Part shown: positions 16,306-21,962 of the stretch, in pieces
Position numbering within the stretch: position 1 is the stretch's first letter
Layout of the letters: every line of letters starts with the position of its first letter
Origin: Caldisericaceae bacterium
Lineage (GTDB): Bacteria; Caldisericota; Caldisericia; Caldisericales; Caldisericaceae
Direction of reading: 5' to 3'
DNA length: 21,962 nt
NCBI GenBank assembly: GCA_021161495.1
Contig: JAGHAO010000078.1
Location: forward strand, 1 to 21,962
The notes under the pieces: generated by a model
Told to the model about the DNA's origin: nothing
Seen by the model: the letters and a program-made list of their open reading frames with translations, nothing else
The model's database searches: none
Made by a program: the position numbers and the translations under genes

Positions 16306-17283
16306 CATCGGTCTTTCCATTAATTGGTTCAGTTCTTTTAACGGGCTGTTTTTTTTGTAGATTATATTGTAAATTGCATCTGTTATAGGCATATAAATAT
16401 TATTTTTTTTCTTTATTTCATAAACGGATTTTACCGTATACATTCCTTCCACTACTTTTGTTGTAAGTTCTTCGATTTCTTCTTTTGTTCTTCCTTTTCC
16501 TATTTCCTCTCCCGCCCATCTGTTTCTGCTATTTTTGCTGAAAGATGTTGCTATCAAATCCCCCATACCGGAAAGGCCGTAAAAGGTTTCTTTTTTGCCT
16601 CCCATAAATTCTCCGAACCTTGTGAGTTCAGCCGTTCCGCGGACAATTAACGAGGATTTGCTGCTGTCTCCGAAACCAAGTCCGTCGCTGATGCCGGCGC
16701 CTATGGCAAGAACGTTTTTTAACGAACCTCCTAATTCAACTCCGATTAAATCCGTTGTGTAGTAAACTCTGAAATATTTTGTGGAAACGATCTTTTGAAT
16801 TTCTTTTAGTATTTTTTCGGACTTACCGCCTATAACGGTTGCGGCAGGCATTTCTTTTGCGATTTCTATTGCGAAGTTCGGCCCGGACAACGTCATTATG
16901 CTTTCCGAAGGAATATTGCTCCAAACCTCTTTTATTACTTCCGACATTCTTTTATTGGTTCCGTTTTCTATACCTTTTGCAAGATTGATTATAAACGGCT
17001 TATTTTTTGGGGTATTCTTTTTTATAACGCTTCTCAGCTTTTGTGCGGGTACGGCAAGAACTATAAGATCTTTCGTATATAGCGCCTCTTCAAGATTATT
17101 CGTTATTTTCTTAATATGATTTATTTTAACGCCTTTCAAATAAAAGATGTTTTCATTCCATTCTTTTAAAGAATGAAGCGTTTTTTTGCTATGGCTCCAG
17201 AGTGTTACCTCAAATCCTTTCTTGCCGAGCATTTCCGCAAAGGTTGTTCCCCAACCGCCGGCACCTATAACACCTATCTTCAT
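16294..17283 (-). CDS. gpsA: Glycerol-3-phosphate dehydrogenase [NAD(P)+]
   Basis: GpsA (329 residues) reduces dihydroxyacetone phosphate to sn-glycerol-3-phosphate, the backbone for phospholipids. The N-terminal Rossmann motif is GAGGWG (7-12, usually GAGSWG). SGPNFA (133-138) corresponds to the SGPSFA motif. The catalytic lysine is Lys189 in ELGGSLKNVLAIGAGISDGLG, followed by the substrate-binding FYGLSGMGDLIAT and SRNRWAGEEIGKG. The C-terminal PITDAIYNIIY is conserved. It is last in the - strand operon, its ATG overlapping the ispH stop by 4 bases. With plsC two genes upstream it forms part of a phosphatidate-forming set. Confidence 0.95.
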   Translation of the reverse strand: MKIGVIGAGGWGTTFAEMLGKKGFEVTLWSHSKKTLHSLKEWNENIFYLKGVKINHIKKITNNLEEALYTKDLIVLAVPAQKLRSVIKKNTPKNKPFIINLAKGIENGTNKRMSEVIKEVWSNIPSESIMTLSGPNFAIEIAKEMPAATVIGGKSEKILKEIQKIVSTKYFRVYYTTDLIGVELGGSLKNVLAIGAGISDGLGFGDSSKSSLIVRGTAELTRFGEFMGGKKETFYGLSGMGDLIATSFSKNSRNRWAGEEIGKGRTKEEIEELTTKVVEGMYTVKSVYEIKKKNNIYMPITDAIYNIIYKKNSPLKELNQLMERPMKKE

Positions 17284-18125
17284 TGCTTATTGATTTCCTC
17301 TATGATTTTATCGATAAGCCACTTTGGAGTGGAAGTTCCCGATACGATTCCAAGCGTTTTGCATTGAGACAAATCGAGGGATTTCACATCCTTTTCGTTT
17401 TGTATGAAAGAGCTGTTTTTGTTAATTTTTTTTACGAGTTCAAATAACCTGTTTGTATTCGCGCTTGTTTTTCCGCCTATAACCAAAACGCAATCTACTG
17501 TTTGAGCAATACTTTTTGCTTCTTTTTGCCTTCTTAGAGTCTCATCGCAAACCGTATTGAAAAAACGCACCTCTTTGGCATAGCGTAGAAATTTTTCCGT
17601 AACTGAAAAGAGCATCTCTTCGAACGCCGTGGATTGCGAGACAATGCCGATTTTTCCGAAACTTTTTTCCGGAATTTCATTCTTATTCCTGAAAATCCCT
17701 ATAAGATTTTTTCCTGCGGTGTCGGATAATACGCTTACCTCCCTGTGTCCTTTGTCGCCCACAATTACAATTCCGTAGTTCTCCTTTTTCAATCTCTCAA
17801 TTATGTGTACTGTTCTTAATACGAGCGGACAGGTTGTGTCAACAACTTTTTTGAAATTGGTTTCTGCGGTCTTTATTTCTTCTTCTGTTGCTCCGTGAGC
17901 GGGGAGTATCAGCACATCTCCTTTCGTTTTCAAGTTTTCAATAGGTATAATACCTTTTTGTTTCAGTCTTTTTACTTCTTCCTCATTGTGAAGTATTGCG
18001 TCGAGCGTGTAAACGTTGTTGTATTTCCCCGCAAGTTCTTCGGCAAGTTCTATTGCACGCCTTACTCCAGAGCAAAAACCGGAATTTTCTGCTATTATAA
18101 TTTTTCTTTTGATATCTTTACGCAT
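17280..18125 (-). CDS. ispH: 4-hydroxy-3-methylbut-2-enyl diphosphate reductase
   Basis: IspH/LytB (281 residues) is the [4Fe-4S] enzyme that makes IPP and DMAPP in the last MEP step. The three cluster cysteines are Cys18 (GFCSGV), Cys99 (DTTCPLV) and Cys193 (NTVCDETLRRQ). Substrate-binding His46 (ILHN), His77 (PAHGA) and His127 are present, as are the Ser-x-Asn pair (Ser221, Asn223 in TSANTNRL) and GTSTP near the end. The proton-relay motif usually written HPE reads H-R-E here (127-129), keeping the key Glu129. The ATG lies 31 bases inside plsC; family members often start about 7 residues later, but no standard start codon is available there. It forms one pathway with dxs elsewhere in the window. 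Confidence 0.94.
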   Translation of the reverse strand: MRKDIKRKIIIAENSGFCSGVRRAIELAEELAGKYNNVYTLDAILHNEEEVKRLKQKGIIPIENLKTKGDVLILPAHGATEEEIKTAETNFKKVVDTTCPLVLRTVHIIERLKKENYGIVIVGDKGHREVSVLSDTAGKNLIGIFRNKNEIPEKSFGKIGIVSQSTAFEEMLFSVTEKFLRYAKEVRFFNTVCDETLRRQKEAKSIAQTVDCVLVIGGKTSANTNRLFELVKKINKNSSFIQNEKDVKSLDLSQCKTLGIVSGTSTPKWLIDKIIEEINKQ

Positions 18126-18715
18126 TTTTCAATCTCTTTTATAACGTAATTTGCCGCTTTTTCATAGAAATCTTTATCGTGCGGGTCAAAAATTTTCCAT
18201 ACTTCCACGGGTTTTCCGAAAGTGATTACGATATGCTTTGGCTTTGGGAATTTTCCGTTTTTCGGAAGTGCTATTCTTGTGCCCGCTATGCCTATAGGAA
18301 GGATTGGCGCTCCTGCCTTATATGAAATAAATATAAATCCTTTTTTAGGCATTCCCAGTCTATCTCCTTCGACCCTGGTTCCTTCGGGAAACATAAGCAA
18401 GGGTTTTCCTTCTCTTAATATATTTATTGCCGTTCTCAGACTTTCCACATCCGCAAAGTTTCTTTTTAACGGAATCCCTCCCAATTTTCTAAAATACCAT
18501 GCCCTAAATTTGTTTTCGAATAGCTCTTTTTTTGAAAGGGTGTACATTTTTCTGGGAAGTGCCCTTCCCACTATCGGAATATCCAAACCGCTTTTGTGGT
18601 TTGGTGCTGCAATGAATCCGCCTTCTTTCGGGACATTCTCAACCCCGATTATGGTGAGGCGAAAATAAATTTTAAATAGTACTTTTGCTACTGCATGGGC
18701 CGTTTCGTAAAGCAT
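18095..18715 (-). CDS. plsC: 1-acyl-sn-glycerol-3-phosphate acyltransferase (PlsC family)
   Basis: This is a 206-residue lysophosphatidate acyltransferase that converts LPA to phosphatidate at the membrane surface. The acyltransferase signature NHKSGLD gives the catalytic His40 and Asp45 (NHx4D), and FPEGTR at 109-114 is the second motif. GGIPLKR and PILPIGIAG complete blocks III and IV. The first 20 residues are hydrophobic and amphipathic, compatible with membrane association rather than a clear transmembrane span. AGGGG lies 7 bases before the ATG. The gene starts 44 bases inside cmk and ends 31 bases inside ispH, so it is tightly embedded in the operon. The acyl donor would be acyl-ACP or acyl-phosphate products of fatty-acid synthesis. 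Confidence 0.93.
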   Translation of the reverse strand: MLYETAHAVAKVLFKIYFRLTIIGVENVPKEGGFIAAPNHKSGLDIPIVGRALPRKMYTLSKKELFENKFRAWYFRKLGGIPLKRNFADVESLRTAINILREGKPLLMFPEGTRVEGDRLGMPKKGFIFISYKAGAPILPIGIAGTRIALPKNGKFPKPKHIVITFGKPVEVWKIFDPHDKDFYEKAANYVIKEIEKCVKISKEKL

Positions 18716-19373
18716 ACTCTTTCCCCTCGTAGAATTGCAATATTTTATTTACAACACCATCTATGCTTAATCCCGTGGTGTCGATTACATACGAATCCTC
18801 GGGTATTTTCAAAGGAGAAGTTTCTCTTGTGGAGTCTATAAGATCGCGTGTCCTCAAATTATTCAGAACTTCGTCAAAGGTTGTGTTTACGCCTTCTTTA
18901 ATAAGTTCTTTAAATCTTCTGTTGGCTCTTTCTTCTACGGTGGCAGTGAGATAAATTTTCAGAAAGGCGTCTTTTAATACGACGGAACCTATATCTCTTC
19001 CAACCATCACGGTGTCCCTTTTAAAGGCAATCCTTCTTAATATTTCCGTAATTTTGTTTCTTATTTCGGGTATTGTCGAAACAGGAGAAACAAGGTTGTC
19101 AACTTCTTTGCTTCGTAATTCGCCCAGCGTGGTTTTTTTGCCGTTTATACTGATAATACCGTTCTCAAATTCAATTTTGCTTTCTTCAACAAGTTTGTAC
19201 CACTTTTCTTTTTCGGCTTCTGCATTGTTTTTAATGATAACAAGTGTTGCAGCACGGTAAAACAAGCCGCTGTCTATAAATACAAACCCCAATTTCTCTG
19301 CAAGCAGTTTTCCGACTGTGGATTTTCCGCTTCCGGAGTCTCCGTCGATTGCAATGTTTCTATTTGTCTTCAT
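18672..19373 (-). CDS. cmk: Cytidylate kinase
   Basis: Cmk (233 residues) phosphorylates CMP and dCMP, recycling the CMP released during phospholipid synthesis. The P-loop is GDSGSGKS at 11-18, followed by IDSGLFYRAAT, a variant of the DTGAMYRA CMP-binding motif. MVGRDIGSVVL matches the (V/A)xGRDIGTVV motif, and the LID/Arg region is near TRDLIDSTRETSPL (usually RDxxDSxRxxAPL). The protein begins 14 bases inside rpiB. The C-terminal tail of about 15 residues, which overlaps the plsC start, is not conserved in the family, so the long overlap may have arisen by a stop-codon shift. A cmk-plsC-ispH order is common in Firmicutes. Confidence 0.94.
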   Translation of the reverse strand: MKTNRNIAIDGDSGSGKSTVGKLLAEKLGFVFIDSGLFYRAATLVIIKNNAEAEKEKWYKLVEESKIEFENGIISINGKKTTLGELRSKEVDNLVSPVSTIPEIRNKITEILRRIAFKRDTVMVGRDIGSVVLKDAFLKIYLTATVEERANRRFKELIKEGVNTTFDEVLNNLRTRDLIDSTRETSPLKIPEDSYVIDTTGLSIDGVVNKILQFYEGKEYALRNGPCSSKSTI

Positions 19374-19800
19374 ATTCCGCTATTTTATTAATTCTTCTTT
19401 CGTGCCTTCCCCCCAAAAATTCTGCGTTAAGCCACGCGTTCGTAATTTCTTTTGCGAGCTCCGTTCCCAAAACTCTTCCACCCATACAGAGAATATTTGC
19501 GTTGTTATGCTCGCGTGCCGAGTGTGCCGAATAAACATCACTTACCAAACTTGCCCGAATTCCTTTTACTTTATTTGCTGCAATGGACATTCCTATACCC
19601 GTTCCGCAAATCAAAATACCGAAAGTTTCTTCTCCCTTTGCTACGCTTTCCGCAAGCGAGATCGCATAATCGGGATAATCCACCCTTTCCTCGGAATTTG
19701 TTCCGAAATCGACTACTTCTATGCCCTTTTCTTCAAGAAATTTCTTAATTTCCTCTTTAAGTTTAAATCCTGCATGATCCGATCCTATTGCAATTTTCAT
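19360..19800 (-). CDS. rpiB: Ribose-5-phosphate isomerase B (RpiB/LacAB family)
   Basis: RpiB (146 residues) interconverts ribose-5-phosphate and ribulose-5-phosphate in the pentose phosphate pathway. The N-terminal GSDHAGF (His9), the catalytic Cys65 in ILICGTGIGMSIAANK and the SAREHNNAN segment (His98) are all characteristic. Cys in this place is typical of RpiB. The gene is first in the - strand operon, with GGAGG about 6 bases before the ATG and an extended -10 promoter directly upstream. It overlaps cmk by 14 bases. LacA/LacB-type galactose-6-phosphate isomerases share the fold, but there is no sugar-utilisation context here, so RpiB is the better call. Confidence 0.94.
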   Translation of the reverse strand: MKIAIGSDHAGFKLKEEIKKFLEEKGIEVVDFGTNSEERVDYPDYAISLAESVAKGEETFGILICGTGIGMSIAANKVKGIRASLVSDVYSAHSAREHNNANILCMGGRVLGTELAKEITNAWLNAEFLGGRHERRINKIAEYEDK

Positions 19801-19820
19801 ATATACCTCCTAACTTTAAA

Positions 19821-19847
19821 ATTATACCACATTTGATTTTATAACAA
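19821..19847 (-). promoter_or_regulatory. Extended -10 promoter for rpiB operon
   Basis: On the - strand, TGGTATAAT gives a perfect -10 (complement of 19821-19826) with the TG of an extended -10 element. A -35-like TTGTTA (complement of 19842-19847) lies 15 bases upstream. The spacing is short, but the extended -10 could compensate. The transcript would have a leader of about 15 bases before the GGAGG of rpiB. It overlaps the tyrS promoter on the opposite strand. Confidence 0.65.
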
Positions 19848-19860
19848 ATTCTTTTAAAAT
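19833..19860 (+). promoter_or_regulatory. Promoter for tyrS
   Basis: TTGATT (19833-19838) and TAAAAT (19855-19860) are separated by 16 bases, a plausible sigma-70 pair. ATG 19886 follows with GAGGAGG at 19874-19880. The predicted leader is only about 20 bases, so there is no room for a T-box or other leader riboswitch, unlike tyrS in many Firmicutes. Confidence 0.55.
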
Positions 19861-19885
19861 ATGAAAACGTTTTGAGGAGGTTTTC

Positions 19886-21079
19886 ATGGATGCATTTGAA
19901 AAAATAAAAAACAAAACTGTTGAGATAATTAACGACGACGAGTTAAAAGAAAAGTTAAAGAGCGGAAAGAAACTTCGTGTTAAATTGGGCGCAGACCCTA
20001 CCGCACCGGATTTGCACCTCGGCCATTATGTAGTTCTCCGCAAACTCAGGGATTTTCAGGAGTTAGGGCATACTGTTGTGTTTATAATCGGGGATTTTAC
20101 GGCATTGATTGGCGATCCTTCCGGGCGTTCCAAAACAAGGCCACCTCTCACGAGGGAGCAGATAAAAGAAAACGCAAAAACATATTTTGACCAGGTGTTC
20201 AGAATTTTAGACAAAGATAAAACGGAAATTCATTTCAATTCGGAATGGCTTTCGAAAATAGATTTGGAAAAATGGATAAGAATTTCTTCCAAGTTTACTG
20301 TTGCGAGAATTTTGGAGAGGGACGATTTCTTAAATAGATACAAATCCGGAATCCCGATATTCTTTCACGAGTTTTTTTATCCTGTAATGCAGGCATACGA
20401 TTCGGTTGCGATAAAGGCGGATATCGAACTTGGCGGGACGGACCAAAAATTCAATTTGATGATGGGGAGAAGGCTTCAGGAAGCATTTGATATGGAACCC
20501 CAAATTGCCGTTATTATGCCTATTCTCAGAGGGCTTGACGGAGTTAAAAAAATGAGCAAAAGTTTGGGGAACTATGTGGGCATAACGGAAGATGCGGATT
20601 CTATGTTCGGAAAAATAATGTCCATTCCCGACGAACTTATTGCAGAGTATTATTTCCTTGTTTTGAATAAAAGCGAAGATGAGGCGAAGGAAATTGAAGA
20701 AATTATAAAGAGCGGTAAAGAAAATCCTATGAATTTAAAAATGGAACTTGCAAAAGGTATTGTAGAGCTTTTCCACAGCAAAAACGATGCTTTAAAGGCG
20801 GAGGAAAATTTCAAGAAAATTTTCAGTAAAAAAGAAATTCCCGATGATATCGAAGAACTCGATGTTTCCAAATTTGCTAAAAACGGGGAATTGGACCTTG
20901 TAGGTTTGCTTTTTGAAAGCGGCCTTGTAAAATCGAAAAGCGAGGCGAGAAGGCTTATAAAACAAGGAGGAGTGAAAATCAACGATAAAAAGCATATTGA
21001 CCCGCGAACTCCTGCGCCGTTCAAAACCGGTGATGTATTGAAAGTCGGAAAGAGAAAATTCTTCAAGCTCAAGTCATAA
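19886..21079 (+). CDS. tyrS: Tyrosyl-tRNA synthetase
   Basis: TyrRS (397 residues) is a class I synthetase that charges tRNA-Tyr. The HIGH motif is HLGH at 44-47 in GADPTAPDLHLGHYVVLRKL, and the KMSKS loop is at 222-226 (VKKMSKSLGNY). The tyrosine-binding region includes FFYPVMQAYDS and the ELGGTDQKFNLMMGR block. A C-terminal S4-like domain (about 330-397, with KSKSEARRLIKQGGVKIN) binds the tRNA variable arm. The GADPTAPDLHLGH form and overall length fit the TyrZ-type bacterial subgroup rather than the E. coli/B. subtilis TyrS subgroup. It is a single-gene transcript with its own promoter and terminator. Confidence 0.95.
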   Translation: MDAFEKIKNKTVEIINDDELKEKLKSGKKLRVKLGADPTAPDLHLGHYVVLRKLRDFQELGHTVVFIIGDFTALIGDPSGRSKTRPPLTREQIKENAKTYFDQVFRILDKDKTEIHFNSEWLSKIDLEKWIRISSKFTVARILERDDFLNRYKSGIPIFFHEFFYPVMQAYDSVAIKADIELGGTDQKFNLMMGRRLQEAFDMEPQIAVIMPILRGLDGVKKMSKSLGNYVGITEDADSMFGKIMSIPDELIAEYYFLVLNKSEDEAKEIEEIIKSGKENPMNLKMELAKGIVELFHSKNDALKAEENFKKIFSKKEIPDDIEELDVSKFAKNGELDLVGLLFESGLVKSKSEARRLIKQGGVKINDKKHIDPRTPAPFKTGDVLKVGKRKFFKLKS

Positions 21080-21083
21080 ACTT

Positions 21084-21108
21084 AGGCGCCAAGTCCCGGC
21101 GCCTTTTT
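21084..21108 (+). terminator. Rho-independent terminator after tyrS
   Basis: AGGCGCC (21084-21090) and GGCGCCT (21098-21104) form a perfect G+C-rich 7-base stem with a 7-base loop, followed by a run of five T (21104-21108). It begins 5 bases after the tyrS stop. Confidence 0.9.
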
Positions 21109-21227
21109 GGTTATTTTCCTTTTGTTCTTTAGATATTCCGCATCTTGCGGCGAAAGATCTGTTTGATTGATTCGAATTTATTCTGGAATTCTTTTTTGAA
21201 TTACGAGGAAGGCTTTAGATCGATGTA

Positions 21228-21282
21228 TTTCAGAGTCTCCATTTTGTCGTCTTGAACTTGTTTCAGGATTGTTTCAGAGTCT
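21228..21282. repeat. Direct repeat pair flanking an imperfect inverted repeat
   Basis: TTTCAGAGTCT occurs twice, at 21228-21238 and 21272-21282. Between the copies TCTTGAA (21250-21256) faces TTCAGGA (21262-21268), a 7-base inverted repeat with one G-T wobble and a 5-base loop. The GTCTTGAACTTGTTTCAGGA core resembles short interspersed palindromes of the form CCTGAA-TTCAGG that are widespread between bacterial genes; that similarity is from memory and not from a search. Confidence 0.55.
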
Positions 21283-21308
21283 GCCTTTTTGTTTTTTAAT
21301 AGGAGTTT

Positions 21309-21329
21309 CGAGGGAAATGTGTTCCCTTG
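21309..21329. repeat. Small inverted repeat AGGGAA/TTCCCT
   Basis: AGGGAA (21311-21316) and TTCCCT (21322-21327) pair perfectly across a 5-base loop and extend to 8 pairs with one wobble (21309-21329). A T-rich but interrupted stretch follows, so it is not a convincing terminator. Confidence 0.5.
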
Positions 21330-21336
21330 ATTTAAG

Positions 21337-21361
21337 ACCCTGAATAAAAACATTTCAGGGT
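21337..21361. repeat. Perfect 8-base inverted repeat ACCCTGAA/TTCAGGGT
   Basis: ACCCTGAA (21337-21344) and TTCAGGGT (21354-21361) are perfect inverted copies around a 9-base AT-rich loop. It shares the CTGAA/TTCAG core with the imperfect palindrome at 21250-21268, so the two look like members of one small REP-like family. There is no T run after either arm. Confidence 0.6.
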
Positions 21362-21372
21362 GACGAAACACA

Positions 21373-21411
21373 AAAATGTCCGCTTAGTACCAGATATGAA
21401 CCGGACATTTT
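21373..21411. repeat. Perfect 10-base inverted repeat AAAATGTCCG/CGGACATTTT
   Basis: AAAATGTCCG (21373-21382) and CGGACATTTT (21402-21411) are perfect inverted copies around a 19-base spacer. GGAGG (21412-21416) and a 23-codon frame starting ATG 21422 follow directly. It could be a hairpin occluding a ribosome binding site, an operator, or the end of a lost mobile element; the sequence does not decide. Confidence 0.55.
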
Positions 21412-21869
21412 GGAGGAAAATATGATGCATAGACACTTTTTACGAAGTTACGCGGTTTGCGGGGTAGTTTTTGAAATTAGCTTTTGCCTTTGAAAAATCG
21501 GGAAAAGTATTTTTGCTTAAATAGAGGGTTTCTTTAATTATTACATTCAAACTCACAATTCAACAAACCTGCATTCTTACGTTGCACCCCTAAGAAACAC
21601 TGATAAATACTGAGAAAAAACATAGCGTTTTTACGCATTTTAGAAGCAAAAATCGATGATTTTGTTATAAATATACCCGCGAATAAAATTTCGCATATTT
21701 TGGCTGTTTATGTGCGTCTGGGGTGTATTTGCAAAATGTAGTAATAATCAGGGCTTTTTGAAGGAGTATCTAAAAAATAGAGATCTTACAATTAAACGAA
21801 AAATTAATTGCAATATGAGTTAGATTGTAACTCGGGCGATTTTTACTTTGTGATTATGGATTTTTAAGA

Positions 21870-21945
21870 TGGTGGCGGCGGAAGGATTCGAACCTTCGAC
21901 ACTCCGGGTATGAGCCGGATGCTCTGACCTCTGGGCTACGCCGCC
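21870..21945 (-). tRNA. tRNA-Met (anticodon CAT), probably elongator
   Basis: Read on the - strand, a complete 76-base cloverleaf folds: acceptor GGCGGCG/CGCCGCC, D arm GCCC-AGAGGTCA-GAGC, anticodon stem TCCGG/CCGGA with loop CTCATAC (anticodon CAT), a 5-base variable loop GTGTC, T arm GAAGG-TTCGAAT-CCTTC, discriminator A and an encoded CCA. The G1-C72 pair argues against initiator tRNA, which usually has an unpaired position 1-72. Elongator Met is favoured; a lysidine-modified tRNA-Ile2 with the same anticodon cannot be fully excluded. D-stem position 12-23 is a C-A mismatch. The gene is the only RNA gene seen. Confidence 0.93.
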
Positions 21946-21962
21946 GTTAGAATTTTTTCATT

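Larger units (their letters stand above)
21109..21869. other. About 760 bases without a convincing gene; repeat-rich
   Basis: No open frame of 60 codons or more occurs here, and neither strand shows a recognisable protein. The first 300 bases hold several small inverted and direct repeats (listed separately). The rest is very AT-rich, with weak palindromes such as AAAATCgatGATTTT (21649-21663) and GCGAA/TTCGC around 21677-21692. A 23-codon frame (21422-21493) has GGAGG 5 bases before its ATG but resembles nothing I know. Compared with the overlapping genes elsewhere, this gap stands out and may be the remains of an inserted or decayed element. Confidence 0.6.

Noticed and set aside
21337..21361. 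Terminator or start of a CRISPR-like array
   Set aside because: There is no T run after the stem on either strand, and the repeats are not regularly spaced or identical in the way CRISPR repeats are.
21384..21400. TTAGTACCAGATATGAA resembling a FapR operator, tempting because of the fatty-acid genes
   Set aside because: Only the left half (TTAGTACC) fits my memory of the FapR consensus; the right half does not mirror it. It lies in the loop of another inverted repeat about 5 kb from the fab genes, and no similar site is seen at the S1/fab promoter.

Overview
The window is a dense, AT-rich (by eye about 40% G+C) bacterial chromosome segment made almost entirely of core housekeeping genes. Arg codons are mostly AGA/AGG, Shine-Dalgarno (SD) sequences are strong, and stop/start overlaps are frequent. 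The order EF-P, Asp23-like, NusB, polyprenyl synthase, Dxs, TlyA, NadK, RecN recalls a conserved Firmicutes neighbourhood. The butyrate kinase/phosphotransbutyrylase genes suggest an anaerobic fermenter. Clostridia or a deep thermophilic or anaerobic lineage such as Thermotogota or Caldisericota would fit. I cannot fix the taxon from sequence alone.

Layout. (1) Positions 1-10343, + strand: the 3' part of efp, an Asp23/Gls24 protein, nusB, acyP, an ispA-type prenyl synthase gene broken by an in-frame TAA, dxs, tlyA, nadK, recN, buk and two tandem ptb-like genes. (2) Positions 10349-16305, + strand: a recognisable promoter, a four-S1-domain protein and a fatty-acid cluster fabZ-fabH-fabD-fabG-acpP-fabF, closed by a strong terminator. 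No enoyl-ACP reductase is present. (3) Positions 19826-16294, - strand: rpiB-cmk-plsC-ispH-gpsA, with every junction overlapping. (4) tyrS on + from a promoter interleaved with the rpiB promoter, with its own terminator. (5) About 760 bases without a convincing gene, rich in small inverted repeats, ending in a tRNA with anticodon CAT on the - strand that encodes its own CCA.

The genes join into a lipid and isoprenoid theme. Dxs (first MEP step), IspH (last MEP step) and the prenyl synthase make isoprenoid diphosphates. FabZ/H/D/G/F and ACP make acyl-ACP. GpsA, PlsC and Cmk supply glycerol-3-phosphate, phosphatidate and CDP/CTP. Buk/Ptb interconvert acyl-CoA, acyl-phosphate and free acid. I see no defence system, prophage, CRISPR array or intact insertion sequence. 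The observations most worth checking are the nonsense codon exactly at the conserved IPP-binding lysine of the prenyl synthase, the duplicated ptb beside one buk, the FAS cluster lacking a reductase, and the repeat-rich gap before the tRNA.
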